Positions 48,089 to 58,084 of a stretch of 64,000 bases of DNA are shown piece after piece. This DNA comes from Maribellus comscasis. GTDB lineage: Bacteria > Bacteroidota > Bacteroidia > Bacteroidales > Prolixibacteraceae. A model generated the notes under the pieces. It was not told the origin of the DNA. It did not search any database and saw nothing but the letters and a program-made list of their open reading frames with translations. Within the stretch, counting starts at the first letter, position 1. Each line of letters opens with the position of its first letter. Made by a program: the position numbers and the translations under genes. The stretch covers positions 7,266,001 to 7,330,000 of the forward strand of contig NZ_CP046401.1 in the NCBI RefSeq assembly GCF_009762775.1. Reading direction: 5' to 3'.

Positions 48089-51000
48089 TTATTCATTTTT
48101 CCCATTCTGCTTTTTTGTTTTTACGATGAAAAAAACCAACCCGGCCAATACAACAATGGCAATTACCCAGATGCTGTTATTCCCCTGTTTTTTTTCTGTT
48201 ACCATTTGTTCATCAGACTCATTTTGTTTTTGCTGTTCTTTTTCAAGCACTACATTTTTATCGTTCTCCTGAAGTTTTACTTCGCGTACATCTTCTATAT
48301 CCAACTGGTACTGTTTAGCCTGTTCAGGCTCAAGCCGGGCAGTAATAAACTCGCGCAATCTGGCATTATCGCACACAAACCCGCTACACCCGGCCTTATG
48401 GTTCCTGATTAATTCTACATGCAGGCTGGCAATTTCCTTTAACTGCGCATCAGTGGCTTTCCAGTAACCTTTACGGGCGGTTTCCAGCATTACCGAAGCC
48501 ATCTCCTGGAGCGCATACGGGTTTTCTTCTTCGAACCTCTTCTTCACATCCAGATTGTACTTGTCTTTAACATATATTTCGTGATAAGAGTCCCAAATAT
48601 AATCATCGATGGCAGCGGGTTTCATTACATTCCAGCCGTAAGTATTCCGTAAGGTTTCAGCGAAAGTTTCCATGGCGCTGGCCTTCCCAGCAAGCAGTTC
48701 CTTTATAAATTTCGGGTTGAACACAGTAGAATTAGTTTCCACGCCAATGGCTTCCTTTAGCTCCTGCATACGCGGATTGTTTTCATTTCGGAAGTCGTTG
48801 AAATAGGCTGAAGGGTCTTTTCCTGTTACATTTCGGACAGCCATATTCATTCCTCCCATAAATTCATATACGTGGTCGAGGCTTAGCGGTCCCCAGGTAT
48901 TGCTTTGTCGTGGCTGAACAACGGTCTCGGCATTTTGCAGAGCGGCCTCAAAAATGCCTTCCCTGAAAGCGCCCCAGTTTTCGCTATCGTCGTACATTGC
49001 CCCCATGTTATGGATGTAGGTACTTGCAACCTGCTTTTCATTGTCCCATGCATCGCCTTTTTCCACAAGCCCCATAATGCCGGTGCCGTAATTCCCGTTT
49101 ATCCCGCCAAATACACGGTTGGAGGAAAATTTACGTGCATCAAGCGGTGAAAAGCCTTTATCCAACAAATACTTTTCGGCTTCGAGAATTCCTTTTCGTA
49201 CATAGTTGAGCGAATCCGCATCGTTGGCTTCCCCGGCCATGGTAACTGCTTTATGAATTAAAGCCAGACGGGATGCCGCCAAATCGCGTAACTGTCCTGA
49301 TGTTTGAACGACTACATCTATTCGTGGCCTGCCCAGTTCTTCTTCCGGTATCAGCCGCAGGTTCTGTACATAACCGAAACCATCGCGTACAGGTTCAACC
49401 CCAAGCAAATAAAGAATTTGGGCAATGGTTGCTCCTTCAGTAGAAATAAAACTAGTAGACCATAAAGTAAAACTTACTTTTTGCGGATAACTGCCTTTGG
49501 CTTTGTATTCATTTTCGAGCAGCGACTCGGCCAGTTTTTTCCCCACCGCCCAGGATTCTTCAGTAGGCGTAGCCTCTGCATTTACCGAATACATGTTACG
49601 CCCGGTAGGCAAAGCAGCCGGGTTAGCCACCGGGTCTCCTCCGGGAGAAGGAGCAGTGTAGCCTCCGTTCAGGGCATTGGCAATCGCTATAAGCTCGGCT
49701 TCAGGGCTTCCGGACAATTCTGAATAATATTTTTTTATTGAAAGGATGCTGTTTTCCACTTTTAAAACAGCATTAGCATAGAGTTCTTCTTTTCGCTCAA
49801 TGTCATCTATCCGGCCATTAATAAAATTCAAAGCTTTCTCCAAAGTGGAATTCCAGTTTTCATGCTTTGATAAATGATCCAGCTTTTCAGCGACTGTATT
49901 ATTACAATAAGGAAAACATTCCGCGTTTCCTTTATAAAACCTAAGAATCTCTGCCATTTCAGCAAGCTTACTTTTATCATCCGTTTTTGAAACTGTTTCC
50001 GGAGCTGAGCTAAAAACCTTTTCAAGCAGACGAATATTTTCCGGTTGCGATGCGGTTTGCGCTTTCTCTTTCAGGGCCTGTTCCTTTTGTGCCAGAATTC
50101 GATCTTTCAGACTGTCATCGTTTATAAGCGACAATACTTTCAGGCGGATGATGCTGTCCTGCATTAATTTTAAAAGCTCAAGCATTTTTTCCTGATTGCC
50201 AATAGAAACCTCTTCGTACATTTCAGGAGCTGTTTTTGTCATTTTTTCAGCAAGTTCTACTGCCTCTGCCCGATGCTTTTCATCCAACATTTGTGAAGAT
50301 TTTTCAAAAACTTTATCGGACTCCATATTTTTTATATAGCGCGTATTTTTCTCATCTTCAATTAATTCTACTACCAAGTCAGTTAAATCTTTTTCATCAG
50401 TGCCTTTTGCTTTTGAACTGCCATGAGGATGCATCATTGCTCCCTGCGAATGAAAGCGGTTTTGTTGTTCCCACTCATGTGCATCTTCTATCTCTTTTGC
50501 CGACAACAGTGTTTTCAAAACAGCCTGTTCTTCTCCCCCATTTAACACAGTTTGTATAGCTTTTCGCGCTTTCGGGCGATAATGTTCTGAAACAAATAAA
50601 TTATCCTGTGCCTGTTTGGTTTGAATCTTTCCTCGTAACCCATCGAGTTCGGCCAAACCAAATGCAACGGGATCAAGAGTCATAAGTGAAACCGTTTCTT
50701 TTAGTTTGCTTTCTGAATAAGGAATGCCCATAGTATAAAGGCCGGCAGTAACTTTTTCTTCTTCAATTTCTTCAAGGTACTCATGTATTTTATGAATATC
50801 GTCAGCCGTATAATTTTTTGTTGAATCGAGGCCAATTGTCCGGTGGATATTCTGATTCTCGGCCAATGTTTTAATGGAATGCGCATACTGTTGTTTTACC
50901 GGCCCCGAGGGAAGGCTGTTATATTTGTCCAGTTTTTGATAAAGCTCATCCAGCTCGTCGTGCAACCCACTTTTCATAAAAGGTGGCGTAAGATACGTAA

Positions 51001-52795
51001 GCAAAGTAGCATAACTGCGTCGTTTGGCAATAATCCCTTCGCCAATATTACTGATGGTGTAGATATAAAAATGCGGAGTATTCCCGATTAAACGGTCGGG
51101 CCAGTCGTAATCGGAAAGGGCGACCTGTTTGCCCGGTGTAAATTCCAGGCTACCGTGTGTGCCGAAATGAAAAATGGCATCGGCCTGAAAGCCGTGCCGT
51201 GCCCACAAATAGGAAGCAATGTAGGTATGTGGCGGCGCTGTTTTTGCTCCGTGAACCAGTTTTTGGGTATCCTCACCAACTCCGGGAAGGGGTTGTGGAA
51301 GCAAACAAACATTACCCAGTTGCAGCCGGGCAATGGCAATGTATTTTTTATTCTCCTTTTCAACATTCATGTATCTCCCCGGGGCTTCACCATACTTATC
51401 TGCAACCTGTTGGTATAAATCGGTAGGCAAATCTGTTTTACACCATTTTTCGTACCTGCTTTTTTCTACCAGTTCCGGGTCGCCGGTTTTCAGGAACTCA
51501 TTAAAAGTTCCCAGGGCATAAGAGCCCAGAACCGGACCTTTTTTCATTAAAAGTAACTCAAATTCTCTTTCCGTGGCGGGTAAGCCGTTAACATTATATC
51601 CTTTTTCTTTTAATGATTTTAAGAGATTGTACAATGAAGGAAGAACCTCCATATTTGAGGCAACAAGCGCATTTTGCCCCGGCCCTTTAAAGTAGTAAAT
51701 GGCTACTTTTTTTTCGGCATTTTTCTTTTGTTGGAGTTTTAACCAGTTGGCGGTCATTTGGCAGAAATTTTCCATACGATTGGGGATGGCATCAAAAAGC
51801 AGGTTTCCGGATTCGCCCCTGAATTGGGCCACAATGGCATAAGGTGCCACGGCTCCATCAAGTTCGGGCAATACCACGCTCATCGATAACATACCTCCAT
51901 ACATCCCTTGTAGATTAGGCAGCCATTTATCGTATTCATCGAAAACAGTAAGTGGTGCGAGTATAGGAATATTTTTTTCTTTTAGCCAGTCAACAGCCAT
52001 ATCTTGCTGCCCCATAGCCAGCCGGCCGTGCGGCCTTAAAATTACCAGATCCGGATTGCAAATTTTTAGCAACTGCATTTTTTTCTCTCCGAACGAACGA
52101 ATGGGGTATACATTTAATCCCTCTTTTTCGAGCCCGCGAATTAGCTTTTGTGTATGCTCAGGGTTGGAATTCTGGATGTTTATGTTTCCGGCAAGCAAGG
52201 CCACGCGGGGTGCGCCTTCCTTATAAAATCCACTCTCTTTATAATAAGTTTTGTATTCTTCGAAGGTTCCGAAAACCTGGTCGTCGTTTATGTGGAAATA
52301 GAAATCTTCGGGTAAAATAACCGCATCAGAATACGGCTTAGTGAAAAACTTTTTTTTATCTAATTCCTTTCTCGTGTAATTGAACAGGTTTTGAAAATTT
52401 GCTGTGCATTTATTATCAAGTAAATCAGAAATGTAGTCAAGTTCTTTGCCGGGGAGATTTGTTACATCATATTCCGGATTGGTTATATCTGAAACAAAAA
52501 TTTTACACCCTTTTTGAGACGCTTTTCTTAATGTGTTAAGTTGCTCCGGCGAAATACGGACACCATGGCCACGGACGAGAATAAGGTCGTATTTATTGAT
52601 TTTATCCAGTTCATCAAGGCCAATTCTACTTAATTTCACCCAATTATTGTTGTTGGAACGTTCCATTTTTTCGAGCACAAAATCGGGGAACGAAATAAGT
52701 GCTATTCTCGTGGGAGAAATGTATTTACCATATATAAAAATTGCCAGCATCAAAAATACTCCGATACTCATGGCTATTAATAACCTCTTTTTCAT
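48089..52795 (-). CDS. hmuS: CobN-like haem dechelatase, HmuS type
   Basis: This 1568-aa protein belongs to the cobaltochelatase CobN / magnesium chelatase H superfamily. Recognisable blocks are YFKGPGQNALVASNMEVLPS, then HTYIASYLWARHGFQADAIF with HFGTHGSLEFTPGKQVALSD, and PRIDVVVQTSGQLRDL. It has an N-terminal membrane anchor (5-23) and a C-terminal membrane helix (about 1535-1555), which true cobalamin-pathway CobN lacks. Anchored CobN homologues beside HmuY and HmuR are known as HmuS and have been described as reductive haem dechelatases. No CobS/CobT partner genes are nearby, and that supports HmuS rather than CobN. Confidence 0.85.
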   Translation of the reverse strand: MKKRLLIAMSIGVFLMLAIFIYGKYISPTRIALISFPDFVLEKMERSNNNNWVKLSRIGLDELDKINKYDLILVRGHGVRISPEQLNTLRKASQKGCKIFVSDITNPEYDVTNLPGKELDYISDLLDNKCTANFQNLFNYTRKELDKKKFFTKPYSDAVILPEDFYFHINDDQVFGTFEEYKTYYKESGFYKEGAPRVALLAGNINIQNSNPEHTQKLIRGLEKEGLNVYPIRSFGEKKMQLLKICNPDLVILRPHGRLAMGQQDMAVDWLKEKNIPILAPLTVFDEYDKWLPNLQGMYGGMLSMSVVLPELDGAVAPYAIVAQFRGESGNLLFDAIPNRMENFCQMTANWLKLQQKKNAEKKVAIYYFKGPGQNALVASNMEVLPSLYNLLKSLKEKGYNVNGLPATEREFELLLMKKGPVLGSYALGTFNEFLKTGDPELVEKSRYEKWCKTDLPTDLYQQVADKYGEAPGRYMNVEKENKKYIAIARLQLGNVCLLPQPLPGVGEDTQKLVHGAKTAPPHTYIASYLWARHGFQADAIFHFGTHGSLEFTPGKQVALSDYDWPDRLIGNTPHFYIYTISNIGEGIIAKRRSYATLLTYLTPPFMKSGLHDELDELYQKLDKYNSLPSGPVKQQYAHSIKTLAENQNIHRTIGLDSTKNYTADDIHKIHEYLEEIEEEKVTAGLYTMGIPYSESKLKETVSLMTLDPVAFGLAELDGLRGKIQTKQAQDNLFVSEHYRPKARKAIQTVLNGGEEQAVLKTLLSAKEIEDAHEWEQQNRFHSQGAMMHPHGSSKAKGTDEKDLTDLVVELIEDEKNTRYIKNMESDKVFEKSSQMLDEKHRAEAVELAEKMTKTAPEMYEEVSIGNQEKMLELLKLMQDSIIRLKVLSLINDDSLKDRILAQKEQALKEKAQTASQPENIRLLEKVFSSAPETVSKTDDKSKLAEMAEILRFYKGNAECFPYCNNTVAEKLDHLSKHENWNSTLEKALNFINGRIDDIERKEELYANAVLKVENSILSIKKYYSELSGSPEAELIAIANALNGGYTAPSPGGDPVANPAALPTGRNMYSVNAEATPTEESWAVGKKLAESLLENEYKAKGSYPQKVSFTLWSTSFISTEGATIAQILYLLGVEPVRDGFGYVQNLRLIPEEELGRPRIDVVVQTSGQLRDLAASRLALIHKAVTMAGEANDADSLNYVRKGILEAEKYLLDKGFSPLDARKFSSNRVFGGINGNYGTGIMGLVEKGDAWDNEKQVASTYIHNMGAMYDDSENWGAFREGIFEAALQNAETVVQPRQSNTWGPLSLDHVYEFMGGMNMAVRNVTGKDPSAYFNDFRNENNPRMQELKEAIGVETNSTVFNPKFIKELLAGKASAMETFAETLRNTYGWNVMKPAAIDDYIWDSYHEIYVKDKYNLDVKKRFEEENPYALQEMASVMLETARKGYWKATDAQLKEIASLHVELIRNHKAGCSGFVCDNARLREFITARLEPEQAKQYQLDIEDVREVKLQENDKNVVLEKEQQKQNESDEQMVTEKKQGNNSIWVIAIVVLAGLVFFIVKTKKQNGKNE

Positions 52796-52997
52796 CTGTT
52801 TAAAGCTTTTAACTACCGAGTGCTCAAAAAATTTGTCATCATTGTTCTGAGAAATTTGAATAGTGATAGTTTATATTTGTTTCATCTTAAAAAGATAAAA
52901 AAAGGAGTGTCCCAAGAATTATTATTTCCAGTTAAAAATACTGCCATGACATATCTGAAAACCTTTTTTTGGGACAAATCCCTTTTCTTTATATTTT

Positions 52998-53645
52998 CTA
53001 CTCTAAACTGGTACTACCATCCGATTGATAAGCATATTCCATGGTAATTCTTCCAGAATTGTCTTCATCATCCAGAAAACTTTTCAACCATATTTTAGCA
53101 TATTTTCCATCGGCTGTTTTAACGATGAATACTTTTTCCGCAAATATCCACGCATGTTCATCATGGTCATATGAAGCCCAGTCATCACAAACAGAATTGC
53201 CTGTAGAACCTGTATAAACTGGAGGCATAGCAGGTGTAAGGGCGATTTGTATACTATCATCGACGGTATAGCCTGAAGCAGGGGCTACTAATACCTCTTC
53301 AAAATCGGTTTCCGTTGCTTCTAACATGCCGCCTTGCCCAATACCTGATACACCGCTATTTGTACGTACATCGTTACGGTGGAAAGCCAAATCCCAATCG
53401 GTACGTTGTTTCCATGTTGCATCGTCGCCATCTTGAGGGTCGGCAGAACCGGTACCAACAATATTACCATCTTCGAAATTAAAATAATGCCAAAGCGTAC
53501 GCTCCTGGGCATCCAGGGTTAACGTATTATACATTGCCGCCTGGGGCAAGTCTTCTTCACTGCCGTCATCATCGTCGCATGATATTAGAAGGCCTGAAAA
53601 CAAGGTTATAATCAGTAATCTTAATAATAATTTTTCGTTTTTCAT
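52998..53645 (-). CDS. hmuY: HmuY-family haem-binding lipoprotein
   Basis: This 215-aa surface lipoprotein has Cys23 (SGLLISC) followed by an acidic linker (DDDDGSEEDLPQ). The mature part shows HmuY-family features: RTLWHYFNFEDG, TDWDLAFHRNDVRTNSGVSG and the C-terminal KVFIVKTADGKYAKIWLKSF. HmuY captures haem from host proteins and passes it to the receptor. Candidate axial ligands (His or Met) are present, but I cannot assign them with certainty. It lies 18 bases after the receptor gene. Confidence 0.85.
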   Translation of the reverse strand: MKNEKLLLRLLIITLFSGLLISCDDDDGSEEDLPQAAMYNTLTLDAQERTLWHYFNFEDGNIVGTGSADPQDGDDATWKQRTDWDLAFHRNDVRTNSGVSGIGQGGMLEATETDFEEVLVAPASGYTVDDSIQIALTPAMPPVYTGSTGNSVCDDWASYDHDEHAWIFAEKVFIVKTADGKYAKIWLKSFLDDEDNSGRITMEYAYQSDGSTSLE

Positions 53646-53663
53646 CTTTACTATATTTAATCG

Positions 53664-55832
53664 TTAGAAAATAAATTTAATTCCTGCGAAAAATCTCCTG
53701 CCCGGGTCGATTACAGCTAAATCTTCTTTATCGGTATAATCGAAAATATTGTTTACCCCGAGCTGTACCTGTGATCTTATTTTTTGTGCAATCTGAAGTT
53801 CCTGGTTGTAAGTTAATTTCCAGATGGAATATGCACTGCTTTCATCCCTGGTAATTGTGGTAATTTCTTCTCCGGTTTCCTCATTGGTTTCGGTTTCAGC
53901 TTCCTGGTATAACCTGCCTGAAGACGCTCGTCCGTTAAGGCTTATGCTGAAAGGAAATTTAACCCCTGACAATTTGTAGGTAAGCGCGAATGTACCACTG
54001 TGTTTACTGTTACCATACAATTGTAAACCGGTTGATTTGTCCTCGGCATCAGAATAAGCATACCCGATTTTTGTAACTAAATTCCTGATAACATAAACTG
54101 ACAAATAACTTTCAAAACCCTTTAATAAGGCTTCACTAACATTTAAATAATGCTTTTCAAGAATATCGGTTTCGGAATTTATCCGGTCAACCGATTCAAT
54201 TTTATCTCTAATTGAATTATAATATGTATTCAGCGAAATGTTGAATGTCTTTTTTGTGTATTCGCCTGACAGCGAGGTATAGAACGCATTTTCGGGTTTT
54301 AAATCCGGGTTTCCGTAAATCATAAACATACCGTGATGATCGAAATTGTAATACAATTCTTTTAAAGTGGGCGCTTTATATCCATTGGCAAGGTTTCCCC
54401 TGAACTTGAATTTTCCCGGCGAGTACATGAGTGAGACTTTGGGAGTAAGATGGTTTCCGTAATTTGAATGGTATGTATTCCTAACACCGGCAACAACCTC
54501 GAAATTCTTAGAAATCAAATAATCAACCTGGGCAAAAGCATTTAAATCGTGGGCATGTTCATCTTCGCCTTCGCCTTCGCCGAATAAATTGAGTGAATAT
54601 ATTTTTTCAAAGTTAATTTCTGCCCCGCCTACAATTTCAAGCTTTTCGTTTGGCTGGTATGCATCAGTAAACAATAGTGTTGTATAACGGTAATCCGAAT
54701 CTTTTCCCTTCTCGTCATCCTTTTTTTCATACACAGTGAAGGCATTATAAATATCGGCGTTACCTTTGAATTCCAGTGAATGTTTTTTGCCGGGTATTAT
54801 TTGTACTTTTCCTCCGAAAGTATAATTTTTGTTTAAATCGTGTGTCGATTTTGTGCTTTTTTCAGGATTTGTTATTTCGTGCTGGTAATAAGTTCCATGC
54901 GCATTTACGGAAAATTCGTTATTAATTTTATATCCAAGCCTGATTTTTCCTGAATAGTCGGTGTTTTTATCAACGGAGTATGAAGCCGGAGATTCAGGAG
55001 TAAGGTCATAACCATCCGTACTACTGCGGAATCCATTTAAGGTCATACTAAATTTATCTTCCGAGAATCCGACATTGGCTGTTGTTAATAATTCATTATT
55101 GGCTGAATATCTTGAGCTAACTGTTGCCTGGAAAGGCTTCATGTATTTTCCATCGGTAGTAATAATATTTATAACAGCCCCAATGGCGTTTGAACCGTAC
55201 AGCACCGAAGAAGCTCCGTTTACAATTTCAATCCGCTTTATATTTTCAGCGCTTAAGCGGTCGAAATTCACATTTCCCCTCGTTTCACCAACCATCCGGT
55301 TTCCATCTACCAAAACCAGGATATAATCGTTATCCAGCCCCTGTATTTGCAAGTTATCGCCATGTGCATCGGGTGAGAACTGTACCCCGGGGATGGAATA
55401 TTCAAGGGCGTCTAAAGCCGTTACCGCCCCGGCTTCTGTTAACTCTGTATTGATTATTACCTTCGTTAGTACAGGACTTTTTGCAAGAACCTTCCTTGTA
55501 CGGGTGCCTGTAACAACCACCTGCTCCATGTCGAACAGATCCTGCTCCATAAAATAAGTTTTCGACTCATTGGGTTGAATGGTATCCACAACTGTTTTAT
55601 ATCCCACATACGATATAGCTATTTCAGATTCTTCCTTAACCGGATTCACGGCAATCCCCTCTTTTGATGTTACTTCATAATGCTTGACTGATGTTTCCAA
55701 ACCCTCAAAACATACGTTGGCAAAGGGTATCGGCTTTTGGGTTTCTTTATCGATAACTGATATTACGTGATTTTCGGCATATCCCTTTAAACAGATTATT
55801 ATATAAAATAATAGAACAAAAATATTTTTCAT
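53664..55832 (-). CDS. hmuR: TonB-dependent haem receptor, HmuR type
   Basis: This 722-aa receptor has a signal peptide (about 1-19), a carboxypeptidase-regulatory-like domain (24-100), the plug (about 105-228, VVVTGTRT...) and a beta barrel. The haem-receptor signature is visible: YKAP at 485-488 (FRAP-like), a double His at 499-500 and NPDL at 508-511. A good AGGAGG Shine-Dalgarno site lies four bases before the ATG, unusual for this phylum. The gene begins directly next to an IS4-family element, whose end is 31 to 46 bases upstream. Confidence 0.9.
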   Translation of the reverse strand: MKNIFVLLFYIIICLKGYAENHVISVIDKETQKPIPFANVCFEGLETSVKHYEVTSKEGIAVNPVKEESEIAISYVGYKTVVDTIQPNESKTYFMEQDLFDMEQVVVTGTRTRKVLAKSPVLTKVIINTELTEAGAVTALDALEYSIPGVQFSPDAHGDNLQIQGLDNDYILVLVDGNRMVGETRGNVNFDRLSAENIKRIEIVNGASSVLYGSNAIGAVINIITTDGKYMKPFQATVSSRYSANNELLTTANVGFSEDKFSMTLNGFRSSTDGYDLTPESPASYSVDKNTDYSGKIRLGYKINNEFSVNAHGTYYQHEITNPEKSTKSTHDLNKNYTFGGKVQIIPGKKHSLEFKGNADIYNAFTVYEKKDDEKGKDSDYRYTTLLFTDAYQPNEKLEIVGGAEINFEKIYSLNLFGEGEGEDEHAHDLNAFAQVDYLISKNFEVVAGVRNTYHSNYGNHLTPKVSLMYSPGKFKFRGNLANGYKAPTLKELYYNFDHHGMFMIYGNPDLKPENAFYTSLSGEYTKKTFNISLNTYYNSIRDKIESVDRINSETDILEKHYLNVSEALLKGFESYLSVYVIRNLVTKIGYAYSDAEDKSTGLQLYGNSKHSGTFALTYKLSGVKFPFSISLNGRASSGRLYQEAETETNEETGEEITTITRDESSAYSIWKLTYNQELQIAQKIRSQVQLGVNNIFDYTDKEDLAVIDPGRRFFAGIKFIF

Positions 55833-55863
55833 GATACCTCCTGATGACAGGATTATTTTAATT

Positions 55864-57177
55864 ATATGATATCATTGCTGTCCACTTAAAACAAGCTGAG
55901 GGACAGCTGGTTATAATTTAGTTCTTTGACATTTTTGTAATCTATATTTGTAAGCAGTTCATTAATAGGTGTTTTGTCCAGTAGAGATATTCCCAAAATC
56001 TGTAATGTTTCGTAGGTTGAGCGTTCGATTTTTAACTCTTTTCCTACAATGGCAACTAAACAGTAGGAAATGATGGCTGAATAAATTTGTATTCTGACTG
56101 CGTTTTCAGACGTACCCCAGAATGATTTTATTTTTAGGTGTTGTTTTATCCATTTAAAGAATAATTCAACCTGCCACCTGTTTTTGTATAAAAGCACGAT
56201 CTCTTCGGCTGTTAAATCCATGTTGTTTGTCAAGTATACGAAGTATCGGTTACTTTCAGCATCATAGAACTTGATTCTCCGTAATTTATCAGGATAATCT
56301 TTTGAGACATAAAAACCAGACAGTTTTCCGATTTGGTCGCAAATCAGACCGGATTCTTTGTTGATTTTATTCGAGTACATCCTGTTAAATTTCAGATTTG
56401 TTTTTGCCCTTACTACAAAAAATGCAGAAAGTGCCTGTATTCGGTAAAGGCGCTCAAAATCAACATATCCACGGTCAAAAATGTAATATGCCCCTGTTTC
56501 GTATGGAATAACATCCATTACATTGACATCGTGGACAGAAGCTGCCGTGATGTGGATAAACGCCGGTATTTGTGTGGTAATATCGTAAAGCGTGTGGAGC
56601 TTTATTCCTCCTTTTGTTTTACGAAAACTTGCCCACCAGAAAACGCTTAAACACAAGTCGATGGTTGAAGAATCGAACGCATAAATTTTTCCTTTGATTT
56701 CAAAATCATCGTTAGCAAGTTTTTTCCTGGCCAAGTCAATCATGTAATAAGCAAAATCTTAAAAGATTTTGTACTTGCGCTTTTCGTTAGCTTTTGCCAG
56801 GTTGCTCCTTGTTACTGATTTTCCAAAACCAAGATGATAAGTCTTGTTTTGGTGAGCGGCAATGATAACAATCAAATCGCGCAAACTATCACGGTTGGTC
56901 AGTTGACCGAAAATCATACATAGTAACTGGTTCCAGCAGGTAAAGTGCCTAACATATTTATTGCCCGAATATTTGGTAACAAATTTATCGAATACCCTTT
57001 GTGGCAAAAAACTTATGAGTTGAGCGAAAACGTATTTCCCGTTGTTCATGTGATTTTAAAAATCCCCGAACTTAACTGATTCAAATCGTCACGCTCAAAA
57101 AAGTTGCGTAAAGTATAGAATTACAATTGTTTCAAAGAACGTTATTTAATTTTTAGTGGACACTAATGATATGATAT
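55864..57177 (-). mobile_element. IS4-family insertion sequence, transposase interrupted by a stop codon
   Basis: Inverted repeats bound the element: a core TGTCCACT(T/A)AAAA at 55879-55891 and 57150-57162. The match continues outward (ATATGATATCATT versus ATATCATATCATT) to 55864 and 57177, giving 28 positions with about four mismatches. Inside is a single DDE transposase reading frame broken by one in-frame TAA. The element lies just upstream of the haem receptor gene and may have displaced its promoter. Confidence 0.72.
55886..57049 (-). pseudogene. IS4-family transposase with one in-frame stop
   Basis: Read from 57049 the first 96 codons encode the N-terminal domain (VFAQLISFLPQRVFDKFVTK and CWNQLLCMIFGQLTNRDSL). 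A TAA occupies 56761-56759, exactly where GAA (KIFE) is expected in relatives. The same frame then continues as DFAYYMIDLARKKLANDDFE to 55886. DDE pieces are FDSSTIDLCLS, YIFDRGYVDF and the YREK-type YKNRWQVELFFKWIKQHLK. So a single base change splits an otherwise complete 387-aa transposase. Reinitiation at the ATG at 56743 is possible but would lack the DNA-binding part. Confidence 0.85.
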
Positions 57178-57188
57178 GATACCTTATA

Positions 57189-57530
57189 TTAACCTTCAAA
57201 CTCTTTTAAGGCATCCAGCGCCATTGTTCCGTAAACCAGTGCAGGACCACCTCCCATGAGGATAGCTACCCCGATGGCCTCCACTATCTGGTTATGGGTT
57301 GCGCCTGCCTCAAGGGCGTCTTTCACATGACAGGCAATACATCCTTCACAGTGCACAACAATCGCAATAGCAACGGCCAGTATTTCTTTCTCTTTTTGAG
57401 TTAAAGCTCCATCAGAAGAACTGGTTTTATGGAGCATTCCGAATCCTTTCATCAATTCAGGGCTTTCTTTAGCTAATTCACCCATACCTGCAAAAACTTT
57501 TTTGTATAGTTCTGTGTAACGTGTTTCCAT
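57189..57530 (-). CDS. Carboxymuconolactone decarboxylase / AhpD-like protein
   Basis: This 113-aa all-helical protein has the AhpD-like redox motif C64-I-A-C67-H68 (EGCIACHVKDALEAGATHN) and the family C-terminal GVAILMGGGPALVYGTMALDALK. AhpD-fold proteins act as thiol peroxidase partners or decarboxylases. Next to a flavodoxin, a role in peroxide or thiol redox defence is more likely than aromatic catabolism. It lies 33 bases after the flavodoxin gene. Confidence 0.88.
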   Translation of the reverse strand: METRYTELYKKVFAGMGELAKESPELMKGFGMLHKTSSSDGALTQKEKEILAVAIAIVVHCEGCIACHVKDALEAGATHNQIVEAIGVAILMGGGPALVYGTMALDALKEFEG

Positions 57531-57563
57531 GATATTAATTTTTAGTTTTTGTTATAGTTGGGC

Positions 57564-58061
57564 CTAGATAAATTCATTTCTTATTTTTTCAACCCATACT
57601 TCAATACGTTCGTTGGTCAAGTCGGACTGGTTATCTTCATCCAACGGAAGCCCAACGAATTTTCCATCAACAACGGCCGTTGAAGCATCAAATTCATAAC
57701 CATCAGTATCTACCTGACCAACAATTTTACAACCTTTAGCTTTTACTGTGTTGTAAATTTCTCCCATGCCGTCAACAAAAGAATCGGGGTACATATCGGC
57801 ATCGCCCAAACCAAACAGAGCGATCGCTTTACCATTTAAATCAGCATTTTCAACATCGGAAAGGAAACTTGCCCAGTCGTCCTGTAAATCGCCTATCCCC
57901 ATTGTTGATGTACCAAGGATAAGGTTTTTATATTCTGCTAATTTATCTTTCGGATTACTAGCTACATCAAAAATATCGGCCTGTAACTTGGCTGCTATTT
58001 GTTTTGCTGCTGCTTCTGTATTTCCAGTGTCGGAGCCATAAAAAATTGCTTTGTTACTCAT
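57564..58061 (-). CDS. fldA: Flavodoxin
   Basis: The 165-aa protein starts at MSNKAIFYGSDTGNT; an in-frame ATG two codons upstream is also possible. The FMN phosphate loop GSDTGNTE, the LILGTSTMGIGDLQDDW loop and the FGLGDADMYPDSFVDG region are all present, with the long-chain insertion. Flavodoxin replaces ferredoxin as a low-potential electron carrier when iron is short and could supply electrons to the radical SAM enzyme or HmuS-like protein nearby. That link is inference. The gene precedes the AhpD-like gene and follows a DUF6686-like gene. Confidence 0.93.
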   Translation of the reverse strand: MSNKAIFYGSDTGNTEAAAKQIAAKLQADIFDVASNPKDKLAEYKNLILGTSTMGIGDLQDDWASFLSDVENADLNGKAIALFGLGDADMYPDSFVDGMGEIYNTVKAKGCKIVGQVDTDGYEFDASTAVVDGKFVGLPLDEDNQSDLTNERIEVWVEKIRNEFI

Positions 58062-58084
58062 TGTCATTTATTTTGATTGATTTA

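Noticed and set aside
48089..52795. Cobaltochelatase CobN of the cobalamin pathway
   Set aside because: It has terminal membrane helices, sits with hmuR and hmuY genes and lacks nearby CobS/CobT or other cobalamin genes, so HmuS is the better call.
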